From contig NZ_JAHKQA010000038.1 of assembly GCF_018860705.1 (NCBI RefSeq), positions 62,001-126,000 of the forward strand: a stretch of 64,000 bases of DNA. Direction: 5' to 3'. The notes beneath the pieces were generated by a model. That model did not search any database, was not told the DNA's origin, and saw only the letters and a program-made list of their open reading frames with translations. The position numbers and the translations under genes were made by a program. This document shows positions 25,931-34,158 of this stretch, piece by piece (the stretch's first letter is position 1; each line of letters opens with the position of its first letter). The DNA comes from Citreicella sp. C3M06 (lineage in GTDB: Bacteria > Pseudomonadota > Alphaproteobacteria > Rhodobacterales > Rhodobacteraceae).

Positions 25931-27183
25931 CCAGCGGGCAAACCGTCGAATTCAAGCAGCGCGGCGGACACGTCGTCTTCAAGGATGATACCGCCGCGCG
26001 TGAGCTGGCTGAGCCGCCAATACAGATCGTCAAGGAATTCCGTGCCGAGGGCGCCGGAGCATTGCCTGACAAGATCAACCAGACCGCTCTGGTCAAGCAT
26101 CTCGCCGTTCTTCAGCGTGGCTTCGGTAATGCCATCGGAATAGATCAGCAGACGGTCGCCCGGCTGCATCTCGATCTCGATCCGGTCGTAGGACACATCG
26201 GGCACAAGGCCGATGGGCAAGCCGCCGTTGCCGATGTATTCCACGCTGCCGTTGGCATGGATCAGCAGCGGCGGCGGATGCCCCGCCTGCACCAGCCGGA
26301 CCCGCCCGGTGCCCATGTCGATGATCGCATAGCCCATCGTCAGATATTCAAGCACCCCCGGATCGGCGGACAGACGATCGTTCAGGCGACGCGCGACCTC
26401 TTCGGGCGGGCTGAAGGCGACAAGCTTTTCGAAACGGCGTTCGAGCGCGATGTTCTGGTCGGGAAAATCGCCCCCGAGATAGCCCGCCACCCGCGCCGTC
26501 ATCAGTGCCGAGGTAATACCGTGACCGGACACGTCGATGCTGTAGACCCCGACCCCAAACTTGTTCGGACTGAAAAAACCGACGAGATCGCCGCCGACAT
26601 GCCCACAGGGTTTCAGCAACAGACTGACCCGCGCGCCGCCGTAATCATGGTGGCGGCGCGGCACCAGCGCCTGCTGGATGGTCCGGGCCTGCCGCAGATC
26701 GCGATCGATGGCATCATAAGCGCCCTGCAACTTGCCCAGCGTGTCGGTCAGCTTGCGCTCCATCTCGAGAATGCGGGCACCGGCGTTGATACGGGCGCGC
26801 AGCTCGTTGGAATTGACCGGTTTGGTCAGGAAATCGTCGGCACCGGCATCCAGCCCGGCGGCGACCTCCCCCTTTTCGCTCTTTGAGGTCAGAAGAATGA
26901 AATAGCCGTAATTGTCGCGCCGCAGAGCGCGAAACCGACGGCAGAATTCAAGCCCATCCATGCCGGGCATCATCCAGTCCGACAGCACGGCATCGGGCAC
27001 GACCTGTTCGCAAAGCTCAAGCGCCTCTTCGGCACTTTCCGCCTGCCAGACCTCGAACCCCCAACGTTTCAGCATCGCGCTGAGGATCTTGAGCTGCACA
27101 ACGCTGTCATCGACCACCAGAATCCGCCGCAGATGCGGTGACGACGGGCTGGGAGTGATGATATCTGCTGTGTTCGGTTGCAA
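25918..27183 (-). CDS. Response regulator fused to PP2C-type serine phosphatase (RsbU/SpoIIE-like)
   Basis: A 421-residue signalling protein. The receiver domain (about residues 18-135) has the acidic pair Asp25-Asp26, phospho-acceptor Asp69 (SDWMMPGMDG) and Lys101 (LLTSK). A helical linker at about 140-180 is likely a coiled coil, and residues 185-405 form a SpoIIE/PP2C phosphatase with metal-binding Asp residues (YSIDVSGHG and IYSDGITEA). Such proteins dephosphorylate anti-sigma-factor antagonists in partner-switching pathways when the receiver is phosphorylated. The Hpt gene starts 144 bases away on the other strand and may supply the phosphoryl group. No anti-sigma factor or kinase is adjacent. 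Confidence 0.9.
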   Translation of the reverse strand: MQPNTADIITPSPSSPHLRRILVVDDSVVQLKILSAMLKRWGFEVWQAESAEEALELCEQVVPDAVLSDWMMPGMDGLEFCRRFRALRRDNYGYFILLTSKSEKGEVAAGLDAGADDFLTKPVNSNELRARINAGARILEMERKLTDTLGKLQGAYDAIDRDLRQARTIQQALVPRRHHDYGGARVSLLLKPCGHVGGDLVGFFSPNKFGVGVYSIDVSGHGITSALMTARVAGYLGGDFPDQNIALERRFEKLVAFSPPEEVARRLNDRLSADPGVLEYLTMGYAIIDMGTGRVRLVQAGHPPPLLIHANGSVEYIGNGGLPIGLVPDVSYDRIEIEMQPGDRLLIYSDGITEATLKNGEMLDQSGLVDLVRQCSGALGTEFLDDLYWRLSQLTRGGIILEDDVSAALLEFDGLPAGQTA

Positions 27184-27327
27184 GCGGCGTTCCGGGCATG
27201 AAAAGGCAGTTTGGTCAGTCTTAGCGCAGATGTGTTAAGACCCCCTTCAACCGCGCCCAAAAATTTGATCGGCTTCGCTCAGACTATCTTTACTTCCTGC
27301 GGCTAGCCTGCCCGCAGGAGGTGCGCC

Positions 27328-27660
27328 ATGATCGACTGGACCCGCGTTGCCGAGCTTCGCGATGAAATCGGGGCCGAGGATTTCGACGAGATCGTCGAGG
27401 CCTTCCTCATGGAGGTAGAGGCAACGCTTGAAGAGCTGCCAGAGACAGCCGGAAACGCCTCGAAAATCGAAGAAAAACTTCACTACCTCAAGGGCAGCGC
27501 GCTGAATCTGGGGTTTTCCGCGTTGTCAGCCCTGTGCCAGACAGCGGAAAGCGCCGCCAACGCGGGCGACGCCAATGTCGATCTGCCCGCTGTCGCGGCG
27601 CTATACCAATCGTCCCGCGACCATTTCCTGCGCGAACTGCCAAAGCGCTGCGCCGCTTAG
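27328..27660 (+). CDS. Histidine phosphotransfer (Hpt) domain protein
   Basis: A 110-residue stand-alone Hpt protein. The phosphorylatable His is His52 in the motif HYLKGSALNLGF. The N-terminal half (WTRVAELRDEIGAEDFDEIV) and C-terminal half form the usual four-helix bundle. It would relay phosphoryl groups between a hybrid kinase and a response regulator; the divergent receiver-PP2C gene is the natural candidate partner. An AGGAGG ribosome-binding site precedes the ATG. The stop overlaps the convergent ilvA stop by four bases. Confidence 0.88.
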   Translation: MIDWTRVAELRDEIGAEDFDEIVEAFLMEVEATLEELPETAGNASKIEEKLHYLKGSALNLGFSALSALCQTAESAANAGDANVDLPAVAALYQSSRDHFLRELPKRCAA

Positions 27661-28883
27661 ATCAGGAACTGCGCCAGCGTCTCGTCTTCGGTGATGTCGC
27701 GCAGCGCATAGCCATGCGCGTCCAGCTGCGCCTGAAGCTTGGCGAAATTCTCGGGCGCGGTGGTCTCGATGCCGATCAGAACCGAGCCGAAGTTGCGGGC
27801 GGATTTCTTGAGATACTCGAACCGGGCAATATCGTCATCCGGCCCCAGAAACCCAAGGAAATCCTTCAAGGCGCCGGGTCGCTGCGGCAGCCGCAGGATG
27901 AAATACTTTTTCACACCGGAATAGCGCTGCGCCCGCTCCTTCACCTCGGGCAGACGCTCGAAATCGAAATTCCCGCCAGAGGTCACGCAAACCACTGTCT
28001 TGCCGCGGATCGACTGCCCAAGATCCTTGAGTGCATCAACCGACAGCGCCCCCGCCGGTTCCAGCACGATTCCCTCGACGTTCAACATCTCGAGCATGGT
28101 GGTGCAAAGGCGATCCTCGGAAATCGCCAGCGTGTTCGCCAGCCCGACATCCTTGAGACATTCGAAGGTCCGCATCCCGATCTGCCCGACCGCAGCGCCA
28201 TCGGCAAAGGTATTCACCTGCGTCAGCGGCACCGGCCGCCCCGCCTTCAGCGCCGCGCGCAGACAGGCGCCGCCAGATGGCTCAACAAAGGTATACTGCA
28301 CATCGTTGCCGAAATACCCCAGCATCCCCGACCCAAGGCCGCCACCACCGACGGGAATCACCACGTGATCCGGCAAGCGACCCAACTGGGATTCAATCTC
28401 GGCCGCCACGCTGGCCTGACCTTCGATCACATCGTCATCATCGAAGGGCGACAGGAAATGCCCGCCCTTTCCGGCACAATATTGCTGCGCCGCCGCCAGC
28501 GTATCGTCGAAATAATCGCCGGTCATCACGATCTCGACCATTTCGCCGCCAAAGATCCGGGTCTTCTGGATCTTTTGATCCGGCGTGGTCACCGGCATGA
28601 AGATCACGCCTTTTTTCTTGAATATCCGGCACATGAAGGCCACGCCCTGCGCGTGGTTCCCTGCCGAGGCCGCAACGAAAAGTTCGGCCTCCGGGCGTTT
28701 CGACATGGCGTTGAACGCGCCGCGCAGCTTGTAGCTGCGCACCGGGCTCAGATCCTCACGCTTGAGCCAGATGTCCGCGCCATAAAGCTGCGACAGGTGG
28801 GCATTGCGCAAAAGTGGTGTCTCGGGGAAAACCTCGCGCATCCGCTCGGCGGCGGCGCGGGCCCGGTCTTGAAAGCTGTCCAT
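27657..28883 (-). CDS. ilvA: Threonine ammonia-lyase (biosynthetic threonine dehydratase)
   Basis: A 408-residue PLP enzyme converting threonine to 2-oxobutanoate for isoleucine synthesis. The PLP lysine is Lys52 in SYKLRGAFNAM; the phosphate-binding loop SAGNHAQG and glycine-rich PVGGGGLGSG are present. A C-terminal ACT-like regulatory domain (about 320-408, FILRLPQRPGALKDFLGFLG) suggests feedback control by branched-chain amino acids. Length is typical of the single-ACT-like form. It is downstream of a membrane-protein gene on the same strand but with a 39-base gap. Confidence 0.93.
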   Translation of the reverse strand: MDSFQDRARAAAERMREVFPETPLLRNAHLSQLYGADIWLKREDLSPVRSYKLRGAFNAMSKRPEAELFVAASAGNHAQGVAFMCRIFKKKGVIFMPVTTPDQKIQKTRIFGGEMVEIVMTGDYFDDTLAAAQQYCAGKGGHFLSPFDDDDVIEGQASVAAEIESQLGRLPDHVVIPVGGGGLGSGMLGYFGNDVQYTFVEPSGGACLRAALKAGRPVPLTQVNTFADGAAVGQIGMRTFECLKDVGLANTLAISEDRLCTTMLEMLNVEGIVLEPAGALSVDALKDLGQSIRGKTVVCVTSGGNFDFERLPEVKERAQRYSGVKKYFILRLPQRPGALKDFLGFLGPDDDIARFEYLKKSARNFGSVLIGIETTAPENFAKLQAQLDAHGYALRDITEDETLAQFLI

Positions 28884-28922
28884 GCCCTGACCTTGCGCAA
28901 TCCGATGCGCTTGGCAAGCCGC

Positions 28923-29642
28923 TTACAGTCGACGGCCCTCGATGAAGACGCCGTAAAGCGTCGTCAGCAGCGACACACCAAACATCGTGACGAACCAGTC
29001 GATGACAAGCCCGTAGATCAAACTGATCGGCCCGGTGGTGTTTCCATCGATCATGCCGGGGATTTCGATCAACAGCTTGGCCCCGATGACGATCAGCGCC
29101 AATTGCAGCAGCGCGGTGGAATCGCCAGAGGTCGCATCCCAGCTTTCCCGCATCTTCATGCGCTTGCCCATGGCCGATGCAGGCAGCACGAGTCCCACAC
29201 GAAAGAAGATATAGCTGCCAAGCCCGACAAGACCGAACGTCATCAGGCCGATCAGCGCGGGCGATGAGCCGATACCAAGGACAAGCCCGGCAATGACAGA
29301 TCCCAGAGCGATCAGCATGAAGCCGATCAGCAAGGAGCGCCCGAAATACGACAGCATCTCTGATCCGTGCCAGCGCGGCACGAAGCCTGCCGGTTCTTCT
29401 CCGGTCAACACAAAGCGATGCCAGCCGACCGCGATCCAGAGGCTTGCAACCACCGCGAAGATCGACAGCAGCAACAGCTCCACGGTTCCGGCCGTCGGCT
29501 GTTGCAGCGAATCATCCGGTGTGACGAAAAGAAACACCGTGAACGCCATCTGTACCAGATACAGCAATGCCGACAGCCGCAGCGCGACGCCAAGGTTGTC
29601 CAGCACCATCCGTACCGAGTGAAGGAAGAGTTTCCAGCCCAT
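28923..29642 (-). CDS. Integral membrane protein of unknown function, 239 residues
   Basis: I do not recognise a named family with confidence. The protein has about five or six hydrophobic segments (for example LRLSALLYLVQMAFTVFLFV, LLLLSIFAVVASLWIAVGWH, LIALGSVIAGLVLGIG, LIYGLVIDWFVTMFGVSLLT) and a short loop with WHRFVLTGEE. The general pattern resembles the predicted membrane proteins of roseobacters sometimes called DUF/YIP1-like. Start 29642 (MGWKLFLHSVRMVLDNLG) is chosen as the first that begins the conserved-looking part; upstream in-frame residues overlap the argG promoter region. It diverges from argG. Confidence 0.7.
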   Translation of the reverse strand: MGWKLFLHSVRMVLDNLGVALRLSALLYLVQMAFTVFLFVTPDDSLQQPTAGTVELLLLSIFAVVASLWIAVGWHRFVLTGEEPAGFVPRWHGSEMLSYFGRSLLIGFMLIALGSVIAGLVLGIGSSPALIGLMTFGLVGLGSYIFFRVGLVLPASAMGKRMKMRESWDATSGDSTALLQLALIVIGAKLLIEIPGMIDGNTTGPISLIYGLVIDWFVTMFGVSLLTTLYGVFIEGRRL

Positions 29643-29774
29643 CGCGCCCGCCTCATCTGTCGACTTTCCCGGCAGGGCTATCACAGGAAAAGGGGTGGTC
29701 AACGACCGATCCTTGCTCCTTACGTCAAAAGGCCATAAACCGCGCGGCAGATTCAGCGTAAGGAACAACCTATC

Positions 29775-30995
29775 ATGTCGGCGCCCAAGAAAGTCGTCCT
29801 GGCCTATTCCGGAGGCCTCGACACCTCGATCATCCTAAAATGGCTGCAAACCGAATACGGTTGCGAGGTGGTAACCTTTACCGCCGATCTCGGTCAGGGC
29901 GAAGAGCTCGAACCGGCGCGCGCCAAAGCCGAGATGATGGGGGCCACCGAGATCCACATCGAAGACCTGCGCGAGGAATTCGTGCGCGACTTCGTCTTCC
30001 CGATGTTCCGCGCCAACGCTCTTTACGAAGGGCTTTACCTGCTGGGCACCTCGATCGCGCGCCCGCTGATCTCCAAGCGTCTCGTCGAGATCGCCGAAGC
30101 CTGCGGCGCCGATGCGGTGGCGCATGGTGCGACCGGAAAGGGCAACGACCAGGTGCGGTTCGAACTGGCCGCCTATGCGCTGAACCCGGATATCAAGGTG
30201 ATCGCGCCGTGGCGGTTGTGGGATCTGTCTTCTCGCACAAAACTAATTGATTTTGCTGAGAAAAATCAGATTCCGATCGCCAAGAACAAGCGCGGCGAAG
30301 CGCCGTTCTCGGTCGATGCGAACCTGCTTCACACCTCCTCTGAAGGCCGGGTTCTGGAAGATCCCGCCGAGGAAGCGCCCGAATACGTCCTTCAGCGCGT
30401 TGTGCCCGTCGAGCAGGCCCCGAACGAGCCCGAGCTGATCGAGATCTCGTTTGAAAAAGGTGATGCGGTCGCGATCAACGGCGAGGCGATGTCGCCCGCG
30501 ACGATCCTGACCAAGCTGAACGAGCTGGGCGGCAAGCATGGCATCGGCGTTCTCGACCTTGTCGAGAACCGCTTCGTCGGCATGAAATCCCGTGGCATCT
30601 ACGAGACCCCGGGCGGCACGATCCTGCTTGAGGCACATCGGGGCATCGAGCAGATCACGCTGGACAGCGGCGCAGGTCACCTCAAAGATTCGATCATGCC
30701 GCGCTACGCGGAACTGATCTACAACGGCTTCTGGTTCTCGCCCGAACGCGAAATGCTTCAGGCGCTGATCGACAAGTCGCAAGAGCATGTGACCGGCACC
30801 GTCCGTCTGAAACTCTACAAGGGCTCGGCGCGCACCATTGCTCGCTGGTCCGAACAGTCGCTCTACTCAGAGGCGCATGTGACCTTCGAAGATGACGCTG
30901 GTGCCTACAACCAGGAAGACGCCAAGGGGTTCATCCAGCTCAACGCACTGCGCCTGAAACTTCTGGCCGCGCGGAACCGCCGTCTGAAGGGCTGA
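29775..30995 (+). CDS. argG: Argininosuccinate synthase
   Basis: A 406-residue enzyme joining citrulline and aspartate with ATP to give argininosuccinate in arginine synthesis. The ATP-pyrophosphatase loop is [10 protein letters not shown] (residues 9-18), with [13 protein letters not shown] and the [10 protein letters not shown] region further on, all diagnostic. Length is normal. The gene stands alone and ends at a clear intrinsic terminator at 31022-31056. Confidence 0.97.
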   Translation: MSAPKKVVLAYSGGLDTSIILKWLQTEYGCEVVTFTADLGQGEELEPARAKAEMMGATEIHIEDLREEFVRDFVFPMFRANALYEGLYLLGTSIARPLISKRLVEIAEACGADAVAHGATGKGNDQVRFELAAYALNPDIKVIAPWRLWDLSSRTKLIDFAEKNQIPIAKNKRGEAPFSVDANLLHTSSEGRVLEDPAEEAPEYVLQRVVPVEQAPNEPELIEISFEKGDAVAINGEAMSPATILTKLNELGGKHGIGVLDLVENRFVGMKSRGIYETPGGTILLEAHRGIEQITLDSGAGHLKDSIMPRYAELIYNGFWFSPEREMLQALIDKSQEHVTGTVRLKLYKGSARTIARWSEQSLYSEAHVTFEDDAGAYNQEDAKGFIQLNALRLKLLAARNRRLKG

Positions 30996-31021
30996 GCCTT
31001 TCACAAGCGCCGTACTGTTTC

Positions 31022-31056
31022 CCCCGCCGGACGCGCCTCCGGCGGGGATATTTTTG
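31022..31056 (+). terminator. Rho-independent terminator after argG
   Basis: CCCCGCCGG (31022-31030) pairs with CCGGCGGGG (31039-31047) around an 8-base loop and is followed by ATATTTTTGG. The stem's right arm and the following bases are also part of the repeat described at 31037-31113. Confidence 0.75.
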
Positions 31057-31113
31057 GCCAGAAGAGGCCGCGAGCGTTCTTCCCTGCTTCTTCTGGCTCT
31101 AAATATCCCGGGG
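31037..31113. repeat. Two head-to-head copies of an intergenic repeat with core TTCTGGC-N4-AATATCCC
   Basis: Copy A reads, on the minus strand, CTTCTGGCCAAAAATATCCC; copy B reads, on the plus strand, TTCTTCTGGCTCTAAATATC and continues CCGGGG (31088-31113). They face each other across about 20 bases. Copy B is followed by a GC hairpin CCGGGGC-N3-GCCCCGG (31115-31131). A third copy lies after mutS at 39213. I recall such elements after many Rhodobacteraceae genes. Confidence 0.65.
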
Positions 31114-31149
31114 TCCGGGGCAGCGCCCCGGCCTGGTGAAAGGTTGAAA

Positions 31150-31560
31150 ATGGCGGCACTCAACGACTTTCTCGCGGCGCAAGACGCCCATTGGACACAG
31201 ATTACCAGCGAACTCCGTCAGGGACACAAGACAAGCCATTGGATCTGGTACGTTTTTCCTCAGCTCGAATGTCTTGGCCGGTCTCAGACCGCGCGGCATT
31301 ACGGTATCGCCAATCTGGCAGAGGCCGAGGCCTACCTGTCGCACCCAATTCTTCGCGCACGGCTTGCAGAAGCGTCCTTGCTGCTCTTGCATCAACCCGA
31401 AACGGATCCTGTGAGGATTCTCGGCTCTATCGACGCGTTGAAGCTGCGATCCAGCATGACACTTTTTTTCAGCGGTCAAAGACGCGCCTGCAGAGTTCTT
31501 GACCGGTTCTACCAAGGCAAGCGCTGCCAAAAAACCCTGAGCGCTCTCGGCCTAAGCTAA
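31150..31560 (+). CDS. DUF1810 domain protein
   Basis: A 136-residue protein of the DUF1810 family (HWTQITSELRQGHKTSHWIW, then FPQLECLGRSQTARHYGIAN and SHPILRARL). The family is widespread in bacteria; no reaction is established that I know of. The start at 31150 (MAALNDFLAAQDAHW) matches family N-termini; the preceding bases are repeat and hairpin sequence, not coding. Its 3' end overlaps the convergent sulfotransferase-like gene by nine bases. Confidence 0.85.
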   Translation: MAALNDFLAAQDAHWTQITSELRQGHKTSHWIWYVFPQLECLGRSQTARHYGIANLAEAEAYLSHPILRARLAEASLLLLHQPETDPVRILGSIDALKLRSSMTLFFSGQRRACRVLDRFYQGKRCQKTLSALGLS

Positions 31561-32265
31561 CTGTGCGCGCATTTTCTCGTAATGTGGCATGGCTTGCGCA
31601 ACAAGCGCGCGCCCCGCGGCATCAAGCTCGGGCAGCGGGCCTTCGGGCCCGGCAAAGCCGGTAGACCTGTGCACGGCCCCATACCAGTGCGACGCCCAGA
31701 TGCCATCTGACCGGTGGCCTCCAAGCGGCCAATGTAGCATCCTTGGATCAAATTCCAGCTCAATGCGCTTGCACAGGTCATGCAGCTGCCTTTCGGGATC
31801 GTTGCGGATATCGGCGCTGTCGATGACATGCGGGTGAAGACCAAGCGACAGCACGTGATCATAAAGCTCGGCCTGCGCTTCAAAGCCGATGTCGGCGGCG
31901 GTCGGATCCTCGTAGCCCTTGGAAAAGCTCGCCACCACCCGCGCGGGGTGGCGCAGCAAGAACACATGCACACAGGATGTCATGAAATCGCGCGGCATTC
32001 CCGGAATCATGTGCTGACACATGTGCTTGTGGTACGCGTGCTGCTTGCCTTGCGGCAGCGGGCCGCGCAAAGCCGCTGACACTTCGCGCGCGGTTTCGAA
32101 CCGGTCTTCCATGATCTGTTGTGCCATCGGATGCGGCAGGCGGGTGCGGCGCAGATACGGGCCGTAGAATGGCTCGTCCACGACATGAAAATCAGGTCGA
32201 CTGCCGAAAGCATACATCAATGCCGTCGACAGGTTCCGCGGGCCGGACCACATGGCAATTCTCAT
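31552..32265 (-). CDS. Sulfotransferase-like P-loop protein
   Basis: A 237-residue protein. The N-terminal IAMWSGPRNLSTALMYAF resembles the 5'-phosphosulfate-binding loop of PAPS sulfotransferases, and HVFLLRHPARVVASFSKGYE the 3'-phosphate-binding region. This group (sulfotransferase family in annotation) is of unknown substrate. It is 24 bases downstream of a class IV aminotransferase gene on the same strand. From memory, plant proteins annotated as branched-chain aminotransferase-like carry both domains in one chain, which would support a joint pathway. Confidence 0.78.
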   Translation of the reverse strand: MRIAMWSGPRNLSTALMYAFGSRPDFHVVDEPFYGPYLRRTRLPHPMAQQIMEDRFETAREVSAALRGPLPQGKQHAYHKHMCQHMIPGMPRDFMTSCVHVFLLRHPARVVASFSKGYEDPTAADIGFEAQAELYDHVLSLGLHPHVIDSADIRNDPERQLHDLCKRIELEFDPRMLHWPLGGHRSDGIWASHWYGAVHRSTGFAGPEGPLPELDAAGRALVAQAMPHYEKMRAQLA

Positions 32266-32289
32266 CGCCAGAGCCTCATGAAAAATCCC

Positions 32290-33186
32290 TCATGGTGCCA
32301 CCATCGCCTTGTAAAGCTGCCGAATCCTTTCCGTGACCGGGCCCATTTCGCCCGTTCCGATCGTTCGACCGTCGATTTCGGCGACCGGCGTCTGTGCCCC
32401 AAAGGTTCCCGTCAGGAAGGCCTCGTCGGCGCCGTAAGTGTCGACGAGGCTGAAATTGCGCTCATACACCGGGATTCCATGCGCCTTGCAAAGCGCGATC
32501 ACCTTGCCACGCGTGATGCCATTCATGCAGTAATCGCCCGTCGAGGTCCAAACCGCGCCCTTGCGCACGATGAAGAAGTTGCAGGCATTCGTCGTATTCA
32601 CGAACCCATGCACATCCAGCATCAGCGCTTCATCCGCGCCTGCCTTTTCGGCGGCGATGCAGGCAAGGATGCAGTTCAGCTTGGAATGCGAATTCAGCTT
32701 GGGGTCCTGCGTCATCGGCAGACCGCGCAGGTGCGGCACCGTCGCCAGCCGGATCGGGCGCGGGATGGACGGCTTCGAATGTTCCATCAGGATCACAATG
32801 GTCGGCCCTGACACCGACAGCGAGGGATGCTGAAAGGGCCGCATCTTGACCCCGCGCGTCACCATCAGCCGGCAATGCGCATCGGTAACCATGCCGTTGG
32901 CGTCCTGCGTGGCACGGATCGCAGAGATCAGCGCGGCGCGATCCATCCCGATATCAAGATCGATCGCCAGAGCCGCCTCGAACAGGCGATCGAGATGCTC
33001 CTCCAGAAACGACCAGCGGCCATTGTACAGCCGCAGCCCTTCCCAGATCCCATCGCCCAGCATAAACCCGGAATCATAGACCGAGACCATCGCCTCGGCC
33101 TTTGGTTTCAGCGTGCCATTGACCCAGATCAGGATCTCGTCGTTGCGCGGATCATCCTGCGCCTGATGTGTGGTGACCTTGTCCAT
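32290..33186 (-). CDS. Class IV aminotransferase (branched-chain/D-amino acid aminotransferase-like)
   Basis: A 298-residue PLP enzyme of fold type IV. Landmarks: VYDSGFMLGDGIWEGLRLYN (about 36-55), the lysine-bearing stretch DPKLNSHSKLN (Lys163 or Lys169 is the Schiff-base lysine; I cannot decide which), and YCMNGITRGKVIALC. It is not a standard IlvE: the substrate-loop motifs differ and the protein pairs with a sulfotransferase-like gene. It probably transaminates an amino acid or a D-amino acid; substrate unknown. The two genes are likely one transcript. Confidence 0.85.
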   Translation of the reverse strand: MDKVTTHQAQDDPRNDEILIWVNGTLKPKAEAMVSVYDSGFMLGDGIWEGLRLYNGRWSFLEEHLDRLFEAALAIDLDIGMDRAALISAIRATQDANGMVTDAHCRLMVTRGVKMRPFQHPSLSVSGPTIVILMEHSKPSIPRPIRLATVPHLRGLPMTQDPKLNSHSKLNCILACIAAEKAGADEALMLDVHGFVNTTNACNFFIVRKGAVWTSTGDYCMNGITRGKVIALCKAHGIPVYERNFSLVDTYGADEAFLTGTFGAQTPVAEIDGRTIGTGEMGPVTERIRQLYKAMVAP

Positions 33187-33225
33187 GCCGCGACGCTAGG
33201 CCGGATTTCTGCGGGGCGAAAGGGG

Positions 33226-34101
33226 TTACAGGCCCGCGTCCTGCACGTCTTTCAAATCCGGGATCACATCCGCCGTGCCATTCCGCGTGACCATCAGCGC
33301 CGAGGCCCGCGCCGCCAGCCCGATTGCCTGCCGCAAGGGCATCCCCCGATCCAGCCCCGCCACCAAATAGCCGGTAAAGGTATCCCCGGCGCCGGTGGTA
33401 TCGACCGCCACGACTTTAGGCGCATCGAACCGCTCGGGCTGCCAGCCGCCGCGCTGCTGGTGCACCCTGCCGCCCTTTGCGCCCTCGGTGACCACCACCG
33501 TGGCCACGCCCATCCCGGCAAAATCCAACCCCAGCACTTGCTGCAACTGCTCCAGTTCCAACGCGTTCAGCACCAGAAGATCGACATGGGGCAGCACCGC
33601 GCGCGTCGCCTCTGGCTCGAACGGGGCGGGCGCATAGGCCACCTTCAGCCCCATGCGCCGCGCCAGTTGCGCCGCTTCGGGCTGAAGCAGCGTTTCATTC
33701 TGCATCAGCAGCCAGTCGCCGGTGCCCGCCTCGGACAGCGCCCGCGCCAGAAGGTCATAAGGGATCTCATGATTGGCGCCGTGGTGCAGGATGATGGAAT
33801 TTTCACCGGCCGCGTCGATCATGATGACCGCATGGCCCGTCACCCCGTCGACCGTCGCGATGAACCGGGTGTCGACGCCGTATTCCATCATCCGCTCGAT
33901 CGCCCAGGCCCCATCCGCGCCGACCGCGCCCAGATGCACCACCCGCGCCGCGCAGCGTGCCGCCGCCACCGACATGTTGGCGCCCTTGCCGCCAAGCCCG
34001 ACCATCCGCGACGTTGCCGCGATGGTCTCGCCCGGCGCCGGAAGATGCGGCACCGCGTAGGCCAGATCCGCATTGATGGACCCAAGGTTCCAGATCGTCA
34101 T
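33226..34101 (-). CDS. rbsK: Ribokinase (PfkB family sugar kinase)
   Basis: A 291-residue PfkB carbohydrate kinase. Both family signatures are visible: GGKGANMSVAAAR in the N-terminal half and DTTGAGDTFTGYLVAG with the catalytic Asp in the C-terminal half. The overall pattern (ADLAYAVPHLPAPGET; VTEGAKGG) fits ribokinase, which phosphorylates ribose at O5, but other pentoses or nucleosides cannot be excluded. There is no ribose transporter nearby. It precedes the aminotransferase gene by 39 bases on the same strand and may be cotranscribed. Confidence 0.82.
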   Translation of the reverse strand: MTIWNLGSINADLAYAVPHLPAPGETIAATSRMVGLGGKGANMSVAAARCAARVVHLGAVGADGAWAIERMMEYGVDTRFIATVDGVTGHAVIMIDAAGENSIILHHGANHEIPYDLLARALSEAGTGDWLLMQNETLLQPEAAQLARRMGLKVAYAPAPFEPEATRAVLPHVDLLVLNALELEQLQQVLGLDFAGMGVATVVVTEGAKGGRVHQQRGGWQPERFDAPKVVAVDTTGAGDTFTGYLVAGLDRGMPLRQAIGLAARASALMVTRNGTADVIPDLKDVQDAGL

Positions 34102-34122
34102 CTAAGCCCTTCCTATTCCTGA

Positions 34123-34151
34123 CCGTCCCGCCGACAGCGCCAGCGGGACGG
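34123..34151 (-). terminator. Hairpin after maeB
   Basis: CCGTCCCGC (34123-34131) pairs with GCGGGACGG (34143-34151) around an 11-base loop, eight bases beyond the maeB stop. There is no strong T-run, so termination may be incomplete, allowing read-through toward rbsK. Confidence 0.5.
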
Positions 34152-34158
34152 GCGTGCC

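Noticed and set aside
30996-31149. Small gene between argG and the DUF1810 gene
   Set aside because: The open frame there consists of repeat and hairpin sequence with no ribosome-binding site.
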